Assembly (NCBI RefSeq): GCF_000741175.1
Contig: NZ_JGYS01000006.1
Span: 62,001-126,000, forward strand
Origin: Bifidobacterium callitrichos DSM 23973
Lineage (GTDB): Bacteria > Actinomycetota > Actinomycetes > Actinomycetales > Bifidobacteriaceae
Direction: 5' to 3'
DNA length: 64,000 nt
Below the pieces are notes generated by a model. It did no database searches and was not told where the DNA came from. It saw only the letters and a list, made by a program, of their open reading frames with translations. Shown here in pieces: positions 36,146 to 44,927 of the stretch (positions are counted from its first letter, which is position 1; each line of letters starts with the position of its first letter). The position numbers and the translations under genes were made by a program.

Positions 36146-37627
36146 TCATACGTGTCCTTCCTCCGATCCAATCGCATTGGCCGACCGTCCGATGCTGGAC
36201 ATGGCGGCGAGCACCGCCCCGCGCCTCTCGGGCGGCAGTGACGCGAGCACCACGCCACGCGCCACCGCGTCCATCCCAGCAAGCACGCCGGCGAGCGCGA
36301 CGGGGTTCGCGTCCACGGTGTCACCCGAAGCCGTTCCCCCGATGTCGGGCGCTGTCGCGCTCGCCGACGGTGTGCTCCTGCCGGTCTCGTAGTCGTTCAT
36401 CCTTGTCATGACGTCGTTCATGTGGTCCTCGCCGGTGACCTGATAGCGTGATGCGACGTCCATGCTCACGTGCCGGCCCTGCCGCATGATTTCGGGTATG
36501 GTGGCACCTGCTTCGGCCATGCGGCTAAGACAGTCCTTGCGCAGGTCGTGCGGGCGCATGGTCTCCAGCCCCGGCACCTTCCTGCGGGCGTCCGCGAAGG
36601 CGTTCCGATAGTTTTGCGGGGTTATCCATGTGCCGGTCCGCTTGGATGTGAACAGCGGGGCGTCGGGGTTCGTGATCCTATGGGAGTCGATCCAGTCGGC
36701 GAGCGCGTCGGCGAGTGCCTGCGTCATGGGCACGTCCGCGACGCTTGAAACGGTCTTGGGCGTGGTGATAACCGTCTCGTACCTGCCGGTCTTCGCGTTC
36801 CTGACGCGCTGGACCTGCTGTCGCACGTGTATTTTCAGCCCCTTAAGGTCGATGTGCCTGCGGCACAGTCCCAGCGCCTCGCCCTCGCGCAGGCCGGTGC
36901 TGTCGCAGATGCGCGCCACCATCCGAACGTATTCGGGGAGGGCGTCCAGTAGGGCGTCGAGCTGTTCGCGGGTGGGACGTACCGGCGTATGCTTCACCTG
37001 CGGCTTGCCGACCCTGATCCGGCACGGGGATATGGGGATGAGCGTGTGACCCTCGTTGTCGATGGGCTCGGCGGCGGCGCTTCGCATCATGGTTTGCAGA
37101 TGACGGTACACGTGCGCCCTGCGGTTGCTCAGGTCCGCGTCGAGCCGGGCCGTGGTGAACGAATCGAACCACGCCTGAACGACCTTCGGCGTGATGTCCG
37201 TCAATGCCATGTCGCCGAAGTATGGCAGTAGGTACAGGTCCAGCGACTCCCGGTATTTCTGTTTCGCGGTTTCCTTCAGGTCCGATCCGTCGGTCTTCTT
37301 GCGGTGTTCCACCCAGTCGGTGGCGAACTCGCGGAACGTGATCCCCTCGCGCTTCGCCTTGGCTTGCTTCAGCTTCTCAGGCATCCACGTGCCGGCGTGC
37401 ACGGCCCTAAGGCTCTCGTTCAGCCACGCCTCGCCGTCCAGTGTTCGATCCAGCGCGAACAGCTTGGAAGTACGTGCGGGCAGTTTCACATCCGGCCATT
37501 TGGTGAACGCCCACAACGGCGTCACAAACGAGTACTCGACGTATTCGTACACCTTGCCGTTTCGCCTCACGCGCTTCGCGGTGCGCTTGCCTTCGCTCGC
37601 CCGCAGTCGCTTCCGTGGCCGTCCCAT
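36146..37627 (-). CDS. int: Tyrosine-recombinase integrase of the element
   Basis: 493 residues. The catalytic set is complete: Arg247 (STGLREGEALG), Lys291 (TTPKT), His360 and Arg363 (PHDLRKD), His386 (QGRHVS) and Tyr395 (ASRYQ). A SAM-like core-binding domain (about 95-190) precedes it, and the basic N-terminus (RPRKRLRASEGKRTAKRVRR) probably contacts arm sites. The last ~90 residues are Ala/Ser-rich. ATG 37627 is chosen since similarity and the basic start begin there. It sits 118 bases from the right att repeat, as expected for a tRNA-directed integrase. Confidence 0.95.
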   Translation of the reverse strand: MGRPRKRLRASEGKRTAKRVRRNGKVYEYVEYSFVTPLWAFTKWPDVKLPARTSKLFALDRTLDGEAWLNESLRAVHAGTWMPEKLKQAKAKREGITFREFATDWVEHRKKTDGSDLKETAKQKYRESLDLYLLPYFGDMALTDITPKVVQAWFDSFTTARLDADLSNRRAHVYRHLQTMMRSAAAEPIDNEGHTLIPISPCRIRVGKPQVKHTPVRPTREQLDALLDALPEYVRMVARICDSTGLREGEALGLCRRHIDLKGLKIHVRQQVQRVRNAKTGRYETVITTPKTVSSVADVPMTQALADALADWIDSHRITNPDAPLFTSKRTGTWITPQNYRNAFADARRKVPGLETMRPHDLRKDCLSRMAEAGATIPEIMRQGRHVSMDVASRYQVTGEDHMNDVMTRMNDYETGRSTPSASATAPDIGGTASGDTVDANPVALAGVLAGMDAVARGVVLASLPPERRGAVLAAMSSIGRSANAIGSEEGHV

Positions 37628-37675
37628 ATCCGATCTCCAAACACCTAGGGTGGGAAACGGTTTGCACCCCGTTTC

Positions 37676-37741
37676 GTTACCACTTTGTTTACCACTTCCC
37701 CTGTGCATAACCACGCGCCCCTACGCACCCTCACGATACCC
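37676..37741. other. Candidate integrase arm-type sites, right end
   Basis: GTTACCACT (37676), AACCACGCG (37709, 33 bases on) and ACGATACCC (37733) repeat motifs found in the same order inside the left end (29965, 29998, 30041). Confidence 0.55.
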
Positions 37742-37745
37742 GTCT

Positions 37746-37852
37746 GCGAGCGCTGGAAGGCCTTGAAACCGTTGGAATACCGCCGTTTTTGGCATGAAAA
37801 AAGGGATTCACGGTTTCCCGTAAATCCCTTGATCGCGGAGTGAGGGGGATTC
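37746..37852. repeat. Right att direct repeat
   Basis: 107 bases matching 29799-29905 with one mismatch. It overlaps the 3' end of tRNA-Ser(GCT) and carries its terminator, so the integration restores both the tRNA and its terminator. Confidence 0.95.
37793..37830 (-). terminator. Terminator of tRNA-Ser, inside the att repeat
   Basis: Minus strand AAGGGATTTACGG pairs with CCGTGAATCCCTT (one mismatch), followed by TTTTCATG. An identical hairpin sits in the left repeat. Confidence 0.85.
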
Positions 37853-37922
37853 GAACCCCCGAGCCGCTAACGCAACTAACACCTTAGCAGGGTGCCCCTT
37901 TCGGCCACTCAGGCATCACTCC
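37836..37922 (-). tRNA. tRNA-Ser (GCT), integration target
   Basis: 87-base class II tRNA on the minus strand. Acceptor GGAGTGA pairs with TCACTCC, discriminator G; anticodon loop CTGCTAA gives GCT; the long variable arm and T-arm GGGGGTTCGAATCCCCC are present. It is complete despite the insertion. Confidence 0.96.
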
Positions 37923-38010
37923 GTGTTGCATCAGACAGGCGTTGTCGCAGTCTGAAGCGCAACAGCATGTAACTATACACCATGATCGAGGTGCGACCCG
38001 CCAAATCGAA

Positions 38011-38144
38011 GAAAAAACAAAAAATCCGTCAGACGAATCAGAAATTCATGCGTCTGACGGCGCTTGCTATGAAGCTCTCCGGCACCGCCCTGTGTAAACA
38101 CTTGTAGGCGGAGCCGGAGGTACGCCATTGTCCGTCCGTCTCCG
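38011..38144 (-). ncRNA. Candidate structured small RNA with its own terminator
   Basis: On the minus strand a hairpin (CTCCGGC, A/A mismatch side, CCGCC against GGCGG and GCCGGAG; 38077-38119) is followed by the intrinsic terminator CCGTCAGACG/CGTCTGACGG (38026-38060) with tail ATTTTTTGTTTTTTC. A TAGAAT box at 38156-38151 would start a transcript near 38144. There is no minus-strand gene upstream to explain the terminator. A 64-residue frame across it runs through the terminator and is not convincing. No known RNA family is recognised. Confidence 0.5.
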
Positions 38145-38254
38145 CGGACTATTCTAGACCTAAACAACCGACGACACCCCCCGAATCGCTGTGATCGTCA
38201 TGACGCAGTCTCATATCGGGGCGAGCCGTGAGGGCAGAGAGAGTGGGAGTCAGA

Positions 38255-39670
38255 ATGGTCCGGAACAGTCGCCATAGCGGAAGATATACCGGTCGTCATA
38301 CCGGTGAATACGGTCGTCACGCCCGTACCGGAGGCGGGAGCAGAGCGGCATCGCGCGCGATCGCCATATTGGCGGCCGTGCTCGCCGTCGCGCTTGCGGT
38401 CGCGCTCGGCGCCGGGGCGAGGGCGATGATCGAACGCTTCGGAACCGCACCCGCGCCGAGCGCCGCGAACGGGGCTGGATCCTCCGCCGGCGCGCTCGAC
38501 CGCCCCCAGACCGCGCCCAAGCCGGTCGCCATCGAACACCACGGCAATTCGCCCGACTGCCCCGATAGGGACTGTATCGCGATGCTCGTCAACGGCGACC
38601 TGCTCTTCCATCCCAACCTGTGGAAGCACTTCGCCTCCGCCAACACCGCGGCGACCGACGGCACGGCGTTCGACTTCGACCCGCTGTTCGAGCCGATGCG
38701 CAAGTACATCCAGGCCTCCGACATCGCCGTATGCGAGTTCGAGACGCCGATCGCCCAGCGCGGCGGCCCCTACACCGGATACCCGGTGTTCAACATCCCG
38801 CCCGAGGTGGCCGATGCGGCGCGGCATGTCGGCTACCACGCGTGCACGCATGCGACCAACCACTCCTGGGATCAGGGCGCCGCCGGCATCGACCGGTTGT
38901 GGGACACGCTTGCGGCGAACGGCATCGCCCAGACCGGCTCCTACAAGACCGAGGAGGACTCCCTCAAACCTCTGGTCATCGACTCGCCGACCGGCGGCGG
39001 CAAGCTGGGACTCGTCACCGGCACCGTCTCGCTCAACGGCATGACCGCGGACGCCGATTGGCGCGTGGACCGTCTGCGTCAGAGCGGCGACCCCAACCAC
39101 GATTCGGACATCCGCCGGCTCGTCGACAAGGCGAACAAGGCGCGCGAACAGGGCGCCGACGTGGTCGCCGTCGCCATGCACTCCCTGCAGGAGTACCTCG
39201 ACTATGCGGACTCCTACCAGCAGTCCGAGGCGCACGCGCTCGCCGACACCGGCGCGTTCGACGTCATCTACGGCGCCGGATGCCACTGCGCACAGCCGAT
39301 CGAGCATTACAACGGCACCTGGATCATCTACGGACTGGGCAATGCGGTGAGCGTCGTCAGCACGATTCCCGGCCATGACGTCAACAATCAGGGCGTCACC
39401 GCACGCATCCAGTTCGCGGGCCGCAAGGGCGTGAAAGGCTCGTGGCGGGTCAATCGCATCGATTGGGTGCCCAGCGTGAGCATGCGTCAGGGCTCCTATG
39501 CATGGTGCCCGATATCCTCCGACAAGCCGGACGGCGTATGCAATTCCGAAGCGGCGGACACGGCGCAGCGTCAACGCATCTCCAAGGTGATCTATTCGAT
39601 GGGCGCCGATCCGAACGTCGTACGCGAATGGCGTCTCACCGACGAAACATCGTCGACATCGACCAAGTAG
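38255..39670 (+). CDS. CapA-family (poly-gamma-glutamate synthesis type) metallophosphatase-like protein
   Basis: 471 residues: basic cytoplasmic start, one hydrophobic helix (about 36-60; AIAILAAVLAVALAVALGAG), then an extracytoplasmic PGA_cap domain. Motifs visible: VNGDLLFHPNLW, VCEFETPIA, CTHATNHSWDQGAAGI, VAVAMHSLQEY and IEHYNGTWIIYGLGN. In the HxHxxQPxE position it reads AGCHCAQPIE. ATG 38255 follows GGGAGTCAGA; a GTG 27 bases earlier is possible. No capB/capC partner is near, so the polymer-related role implied by the family name is unproven. Confidence 0.85.
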   Translation: MVRNSRHSGRYTGRHTGEYGRHARTGGGSRAASRAIAILAAVLAVALAVALGAGARAMIERFGTAPAPSAANGAGSSAGALDRPQTAPKPVAIEHHGNSPDCPDRDCIAMLVNGDLLFHPNLWKHFASANTAATDGTAFDFDPLFEPMRKYIQASDIAVCEFETPIAQRGGPYTGYPVFNIPPEVADAARHVGYHACTHATNHSWDQGAAGIDRLWDTLAANGIAQTGSYKTEEDSLKPLVIDSPTGGGKLGLVTGTVSLNGMTADADWRVDRLRQSGDPNHDSDIRRLVDKANKAREQGADVVAVAMHSLQEYLDYADSYQQSEAHALADTGAFDVIYGAGCHCAQPIEHYNGTWIIYGLGNAVSVVSTIPGHDVNNQGVTARIQFAGRKGVKGSWRVNRIDWVPSVSMRQGSYAWCPISSDKPDGVCNSEAADTAQRQRISKVIYSMGADPNVVREWRLTDETSSTSTK

Positions 39671-39707
39671 TCCAAATAGGCCGGATGAAAATACTAAGGT
39701 GGAGACC

Positions 39708-40871
39708 ATGACCGAGAAGACCACGATCACACAGAGCAACGGCATACAGAGCAACGGCATCGGCGGCGCCGCAACGGCGTCCGCTCCGAGGGTATTCGAA
39801 ACGCAACCCGAACGCGACGACCTACCGCTGGTCGTCATGCCGTCCGCCATCGTCTCGATCATCGCACCGTTCAAGGCAAGACTGGAGGCGCTGCGCGACA
39901 TCGCCCGGGTGCGTATCTTCGAGGAGTTCACCGAGGACGCCGACACGATCGCGCGACGCGTGGCCGACGCCGACGTGATGATCAACGCCGGTCCGCACAT
40001 TTCCGACGATCTGCTGCGCCGCATATCGGCAGGCGTTCGCGCAGGCGGCGAGGAGGGCGGCCATGTCAGGTGCATCGTCTTCTCCGGCACCGGCGTCGCC
40101 AGCTACATCAACCTCGCGCTCGCCCGCGAACTCGGCGTACGCGTCTGCAACGCCGAACACTACGGCGACAATGCGGTGGCCGAACACACGTTCGCCCTGC
40201 TGTTCGAACTGCTACGCCACGTCGGCGAACTCGACGACCGTATGAAGCGAGGCGGTTGGGGTGGGCCCCACGCCGACGGCCTCCAGCTCGCCGGCCGCAG
40301 ACTCGCCATCATCGGACTCGGCGGCATCGGCTCCACCGTGGCGCGCATCGCGAAGGCCTTCGGCATGGAGGTCACGGCGTGGAGCAGCGGACACACGCCC
40401 TCCGCCCGATTCGCCGAACTCGGCGTCACCCCGATCGCGGATATGAACGAGCTCATCGCCGCGGCCGACGTCGTCTCCATCCACCTGCCGCTCATCGACG
40501 GCGCCACGCGCGGACTCATCACCGCCGACAATCTCGCGCATCTCAAACCCGGCGCGATGCTTGTCAACACCGCCCGCGCCGAGGTCATCGAACCCGGCGC
40601 GCTCGCGGCCCGTCTCGCACAGGGCGACGTGGCCGCGGCACTCGACGTGTACGATCGGGAGCCGCTGCCCGCCGACGACCCGTTGCGTGCGATGCCCGGG
40701 GTCGTACTCACCCCGCACGTCGCATGGCGCACCGATGGCGCGTTCTCGGACCTCACGCGCCAGATGGTCGAGGCCACGCGCGCCTTCCTCACCGGCGGCG
40801 AGGTCAACGTCGTCGTCTCCGAGCATGACGCCGAGCATGACGCCGTCGAATCCGGCGCACGGCGGAACTGA
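39708..40871 (+). CDS. D-isomer-specific 2-hydroxyacid dehydrogenase
   Basis: 387 residues. The Rossmann fold carries LAIIGLGGIGSTVARIAKAFG (GxGxxG), and the catalytic set is Arg in VNTARAEVI, Glu in YDREPLPADDPL, and His in LTPHVAWRT. The first 45 residues are a non-conserved extension. ATG 39708 follows AAGGTGG. The substrate cannot be told; phosphoglycerate, lactate or hydroxypyruvate branches differ in details not resolved here. It follows capA by 37 bases and is followed by the YigZ-family gene after eight. Confidence 0.87.
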   Translation: MTEKTTITQSNGIQSNGIGGAATASAPRVFETQPERDDLPLVVMPSAIVSIIAPFKARLEALRDIARVRIFEEFTEDADTIARRVADADVMINAGPHISDDLLRRISAGVRAGGEEGGHVRCIVFSGTGVASYINLALARELGVRVCNAEHYGDNAVAEHTFALLFELLRHVGELDDRMKRGGWGGPHADGLQLAGRRLAIIGLGGIGSTVARIAKAFGMEVTAWSSGHTPSARFAELGVTPIADMNELIAAADVVSIHLPLIDGATRGLITADNLAHLKPGAMLVNTARAEVIEPGALAARLAQGDVAAALDVYDREPLPADDPLRAMPGVVLTPHVAWRTDGAFSDLTRQMVEATRAFLTGGEVNVVVSEHDAEHDAVESGARRN

Positions 40872-40879
40872 GCCGGCCG

Positions 40880-41521
40880 ATGCAGACGATCCTTGACCCC
40901 GTGAACGAACCCGCGCATGACGCGTTCGTTGAGAAGAAGTCCGAGTTCATTGGCGACGCCGCGCACGTCGACACGCTCGACGAGGCGCTCGCCTTTGTTG
41001 AATCGATCCGCGAACGTCACCCCAAATCCCGTCACGTCGCCTATGCGGCCGTCACCGGCGGTGCCGACGGGCGTGTGGCCGAACGCATGAGCGATGACGG
41101 TGAACCGTCCGGCACCGCCGGCAAGCCGATCCTCGACGTGCTGCGTGCCAACGATCTGACCGACTGCGTCGTGGCTGTCACCCGCTATTTCGGCGGCATC
41201 CTGCTCGGCTCCGGCGGGCTCATCCGCGCGTACTCGACCGGTGCCTCGATCGCCGTCAAGGCCGCGCGCAAGGCCGCGATCGTGCCGTGCCGACGCTATC
41301 TCGTCTCCCTTGAGTACCCGCAGCTCAAGCGATTCGGGCAGATCCTCGCCGCCGTCGACGGCACGCAGTCCGACGAGACGTACGCGGCCGACGTCACGCT
41401 CGTCGCCTCGATGCCGCTCGACAACACCGCACGCTTCGAGGAACTCGTCACGGAGACCTTCAACGCGACCGTGACCCCGGAGCCTATGGACGTGGTGAAC
41501 CGCGCGGTCGCCCTCGACTAG
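40880..41521 (+). CDS. YigZ/IMPACT-family protein
   Basis: 213 residues. The N-terminal Impact domain has KKSEFIGDAAHVD, HPKSRHVAYAA and SDDGEPSGTAGKPILDVL, then VVAVTRYFGGILLGSGGLIRAY, a diagnostic set; the C-terminal DUF1949 half follows. Function is not settled in bacteria; the eukaryotic relative IMPACT modulates GCN2. Likely co-transcribed with the dehydrogenase eight bases upstream. Confidence 0.93.
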   Translation: MQTILDPVNEPAHDAFVEKKSEFIGDAAHVDTLDEALAFVESIRERHPKSRHVAYAAVTGGADGRVAERMSDDGEPSGTAGKPILDVLRANDLTDCVVAVTRYFGGILLGSGGLIRAYSTGASIAVKAARKAAIVPCRRYLVSLEYPQLKRFGQILAAVDGTQSDETYAADVTLVASMPLDNTARFEELVTETFNATVTPEPMDVVNRAVALD

Positions 41522-41538
41522 GAACTAAGCTGATACCC

Positions 41539-42177
41539 ATGACCGATCAACAAGCCGACCAATCGACCGACCAGTCGACCGAGCAGCAGTTCGAACCGCT
41601 GACCGTCACCTACGAGCATCTGCGCCATTCCACCGATGCCGCCGAACTGTCCGAGTTCGCGCGTCGTGATCTGCCGGACCGGGCCGATCAGGCCGCGTTC
41701 TCCCGCGCCACCGCACTGCTGGAGGCCGTGGGCGGCAATCCGAACACGCCGGTCGAGGACCGTGTCTTCCTGGCGCAGACCATGCCGTTCCCGAACGTGC
41801 TGGTCAAACTGGCGAAGGACCCCGATCCGGCGGTGCGCAAGGCCGTGGCGGGCAATGCCGACGACAAGAACTGGCTGGTCGGACGCCTGACCAAGGACCC
41901 GGTGCCCGAAGTGCGCGACACCGCCCTGCGCAACAAGAAGACCTCATGGAAGATGCGTCTCGAGGGCGCACAGAACCCCGAGGTCGATGCCGCCACGCTC
42001 GCCTTCCTCGCCACTCTCGGCACCGAGATCGAGGAGGGGGCGCCCGCGGTGCTCTCCTCGATGGTACGCCGGGCGGTCGCGCTCAACCCGAACACCACCG
42101 ACGAGACGCTGAACAAGCTCGCCGACGATCCTTCCGCAGAGGTGCGTCACGCTGTCGCCAAACGACGTAACGCGTGA
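41539..42177 (+). CDS. HEAT/LRV-like repeat protein
   Basis: 212 residues of helical repeats, seen as DPDPAVRKAVAGN, DPVPEVRDTALRN and DPSAEVRHAVAKR, with further weaker units: a HEAT or leucine-rich-repeat-variant solenoid. The N-terminal 20 residues are Gln/Ser/Thr-rich (DQQADQSTDQSTEQQ). It starts 17 bases after the YigZ-family gene. Probably a protein-binding scaffold; no partner is indicated. Confidence 0.8.
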   Translation: MTDQQADQSTDQSTEQQFEPLTVTYEHLRHSTDAAELSEFARRDLPDRADQAAFSRATALLEAVGGNPNTPVEDRVFLAQTMPFPNVLVKLAKDPDPAVRKAVAGNADDKNWLVGRLTKDPVPEVRDTALRNKKTSWKMRLEGAQNPEVDAATLAFLATLGTEIEEGAPAVLSSMVRRAVALNPNTTDETLNKLADDPSAEVRHAVAKRRNA

Positions 42178-42339
42178 CCGTCTCGCCATAGTGCATCGCC
42201 AAGTTTCACGCGGTGTTTCACGCCGGTTCATCTGCCGTCCAGCGGAGTGTTTCCAAGACGTTTCCGAAGGCGTTTCTGCGGTCTCGCGCACGGTCGTGGC
42301 ATAGGGCGTTTTTTCCGTGCGGGCGCTACACTTGGAACC

Positions 42340-44505
42340 ATGACAGAGAGAACGGAAAGTGCGGAGCGTCTTGAGCGCCCGCTCATTCAGCTGGCCAAGC
42401 TTGTAGGCATCGGCACCAGTTATGTCGGCATGAGCAACGACTACCACGAGATCGATGATGACGTCCTCGTGGCGGTGCTCGCCGCACTCGGTGTCGACGC
42501 CTCCAGCGACGAGGCGATCGCGCAGTCAAGCAAGCGCATCCGTGATGCGCGTCGCACCCGACTGGTCGCACCGACGCTGCTGCACACGGTGGGTGAGGAG
42601 ACCCGCATCCCGGTGAATGTCGGCGTGTTCGACATCCCGTCCGCCAAGATCACCCTGGAAGACGGCACGCGCTACCCCGGCAGGATCGCCTACGGTCCCG
42701 GCGACGGCTCCAAGGCCTACGTGCTCAACGACAAGTTCATCACCACCGCGGCGCTCATCATCCCCGCGGACCTTCCCGCCGGATACCACACGCTGCACGT
42801 CAGCGTGGCCGGCCGCAAGCAGGACGCCACGCTGATCAGCGCCCCCGCGCGAGTCGAGCTGCTCGACCAGATGAAGTACGGCCACCTGTGGGGATGGATG
42901 GCTCAGCTGTACTCGATCCGCTCCGCGAACTCGTGGGGCGTGGGCGACTTCGAGGATCTGTCGAATCTGCTGGTGGATTCCAAGAAGCACACGGGCAGCG
43001 ACTTCATGCTCATCAACCCGGTGCACGCCGCCGAGCCCGTCTCTCCGCTCACTCCGTCCCCGTACCTGCCGATCTCCCGCGGTCTGGTCAACTTCACGTA
43101 CATCCGTCCCGAGGCGATCGAGGAGTACCGGCTGCTCGGCAAGGAGAGCCTTGACCAGATCAACCAGCTGCACGCCACCGTCGAACCGCTCAACGGCGAT
43201 TCCCAGCTGATCGATCGCGATGCGATGTGGCGCGCCAAGATGCACGCCCTGTGGATCATCTTCAAGGTCGGCCGCAGTCCGGTGCGTCAGCAGGAGTTCG
43301 ACGATTTCGTGCATGAGGGCGGCGATGCCCTCGAAGGCTACGCCACATGGTGCCTGTGCTACGACAAGTGGGGCGCACCCAGCCGTGAGTCCACGAACTG
43401 GGAGCAGCGTCTCGACAAGAACTCCGCCGAAGTGGCCGCGCTGCGCCAGCAGTTCCCCGACACGCTCAACTTCTACCGCTGGCTCGAATGGATCGCCTCC
43501 CAGCAGCTCGACCGCGCCCAGAAGCGCGCCCGCGAGAACGGCATGCGCATCGGCATCATGGCCGATATGGCCGTCGGCGTCCACCCGCTCGGCTCCGAGG
43601 TGTGGTGGAACCCGGAGAGCTTCGCCAAGGGTGCCACAGTCGGCGCTCCGCCGGACATGTTCAACCAGCAGGGTCAGGATTGGAGCCAGCCTCCGCTCAA
43701 CCCGATCGTGCTGGAGAACACCGGATTCGCCGCCTACCGCAATCTGGTGCACAACATGTTCTCCCACGCCGGTGCCGTGCGCATCGATCACATCCTGGGC
43801 CTGTTCCGCCTGTGGTGGGTCCCGGCCGACAAGAAGCCGATCGACGGCGCATACGTCTACTACAACTCCGACATCATGCTCGGCATCCTCGCGCTCGAGG
43901 CGTCCCGTGCCGACGGCGTGGTCGTCGGCGAGGATCTGGGTGTGGTGCCCGACTATGTGGCCGACTCCCTTAAGAAGCATGGTCTGCTCGGTTGCGCGGT
44001 CGAATGGTTCGAGCAGTTCGACGGCACGTTCCGCGCCCCGGCCGACTGGCGTCCGTACGCGCTCGCCTCGGTCAACACGCACGATCTGCCGCCGGCAGCC
44101 GGCTATCTGGAGTTCGAACACGTCAACATTCGCGAACGCCTCGGTCTGCTGACCGGCCCGAAGGAGGACTTCGAACGTTCCGCCAAGGCGGAACAGGATG
44201 CGATGCTTCGCATGCTGGTGGAGCAGGGCTACCTGCAGGATGCGCTCGCCGAGGACGTCAAGACCAACGAGGCTGCGGTCATCGAGGCGCAGTACCGTGC
44301 GCTCAAGGGCTCGCCGTGCAAGCTGCTCGCCGCCTCCATCACCGATGCGGTGGGCGAGAAGCGCGCGCAGAACCAGCCGGGCACCAACAACGAGTATCCG
44401 AACTGGCGCATTCCGCTCGCCGACGGCGACGGCAACGTGGTGCCGGTCGAGGGCCTGTTCGCCCGCGAGTCTGTCCAGCGCATCGCCAACATCATGCGCG
44501 ACTAG
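42340..44505 (+). CDS. malQ: 4-alpha-glucanotransferase (amylomaltase)
   Basis: Transfers maltosyl units between maltodextrins; GH77, cytoplasmic. 721 residues. Nucleophile Asp in VRIDHILGLFRLWW, acid/base Glu in VVVGEDLGVVPDYV, and the third Asp in VNTHDLPPAAGYLEF. The N-terminal ~150 residues form the extra beta domain common in actinobacterial MalQ. ATG 42340 is chosen because TACACT ends eight bases upstream, so the mRNA is probably leaderless; the frame upstream is open but lacks similarity. The palindromic repeat at 44567 doubles as its terminator. Confidence 0.95.
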   Translation: MTERTESAERLERPLIQLAKLVGIGTSYVGMSNDYHEIDDDVLVAVLAALGVDASSDEAIAQSSKRIRDARRTRLVAPTLLHTVGEETRIPVNVGVFDIPSAKITLEDGTRYPGRIAYGPGDGSKAYVLNDKFITTAALIIPADLPAGYHTLHVSVAGRKQDATLISAPARVELLDQMKYGHLWGWMAQLYSIRSANSWGVGDFEDLSNLLVDSKKHTGSDFMLINPVHAAEPVSPLTPSPYLPISRGLVNFTYIRPEAIEEYRLLGKESLDQINQLHATVEPLNGDSQLIDRDAMWRAKMHALWIIFKVGRSPVRQQEFDDFVHEGGDALEGYATWCLCYDKWGAPSRESTNWEQRLDKNSAEVAALRQQFPDTLNFYRWLEWIASQQLDRAQKRARENGMRIGIMADMAVGVHPLGSEVWWNPESFAKGATVGAPPDMFNQQGQDWSQPPLNPIVLENTGFAAYRNLVHNMFSHAGAVRIDHILGLFRLWWVPADKKPIDGAYVYYNSDIMLGILALEASRADGVVVGEDLGVVPDYVADSLKKHGLLGCAVEWFEQFDGTFRAPADWRPYALASVNTHDLPPAAGYLEFEHVNIRERLGLLTGPKEDFERSAKAEQDAMLRMLVEQGYLQDALAEDVKTNEAAVIEAQYRALKGSPCKLLAASITDAVGEKRAQNQPGTNNEYPNWRIPLADGDGNVVPVEGLFARESVQRIANIMRD

Positions 44506-44566
44506 CGTCTGCCCCGCCGTCCGGACAGCTTCGTCCCGGAGCCAGACGGGCACAAGGAAAACGAGA

Positions 44567-44699
44567 AAACGTCCGATCCTATAGGGTTGGACGTTTTTCG
44601 TTCATCCGGACGTCTGTTGGCGTCCGATCCTGTAGTATCGGACGTTTCATGTCACGTGCAGAGCCTCTTTTCGTCCGATTCTGCAGGATCGGACGCGCT
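44567..44699. repeat. Three-copy palindromic repeat array, 51-bp period (locus 2)
   Basis: Palindromes with core CGATCC(T/A)(G/A)TAG... start at 44574, 44625 and 44676, exactly 51 bases apart, matching the array at 1863-1986 in both sequence and period. The first copy, with AACGTCC/GGACGTT arms and five T residues, can act as the malQ terminator. The DNA between copies differs. It is intergenic, between malQ and rplM. Confidence 0.85.
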
Positions 44700-44927
44700 T
44701 CGGCGTGTGTGGTGTGTCTCGACACGCCCGGTGCGATGTCATGCCCGGCGATATACTAGTGGATTGTTGTGTTTCCCTAAGGGGTCCTTCAAAGCGCTTT
44801 CCCACTCGCCATCGAGGACTTTCAGGGAGCCCACGGATAAAGAGGTCTGAGGCCTCTCGGGCCGCGCGTCTCCTACACGCACGCCGAGCAGCCGAAGCCC
44901 GGAACACAATATAGAAAAGGTAGAACA
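44700..44927 (+). promoter_or_regulatory. Promoter and long 5' leader of rplM-rpsI
   Basis: No coding frame is supported. GATATACTAG near 44750 contains a good -10 (TATACT) and would give a leader of about 165 bases before rplM. It contains inverted repeats such as GAGGCCTC. A long leader fits autogenous control of a ribosomal operon, but no known leader class is recognised. Confidence 0.55.

Larger units (their letters stand above)
29799..37852 (-). mobile_element. Integrative element in tRNA-Ser(GCT), about 7.95 kb
   Basis: Bounded by 107-bp direct repeats (29799-29905 and 37746-37852) with one mismatch; the right copy runs 17 bases into the 3' end of tRNA-Ser(GCT). All genes lie on the minus strand: tyrosine integrase, excisionase-like HTH, a hypothetical, a DUF3987-like ATPase, an iteron-like cluster, small unknown genes and an XRE repressor. 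No relaxase, FtsK/T4SS, capsid or lysis gene is seen. It could be a phage satellite, a mobilisable plasmid-like element, or a remnant; the sequence does not decide. Confidence 0.9.

Noticed and set aside
37973..38167. 64-codon minus-strand frame over the candidate small RNA
   Set aside because: It reads through a strong terminator hairpin and T tract, which a real coding sequence would not tolerate well.
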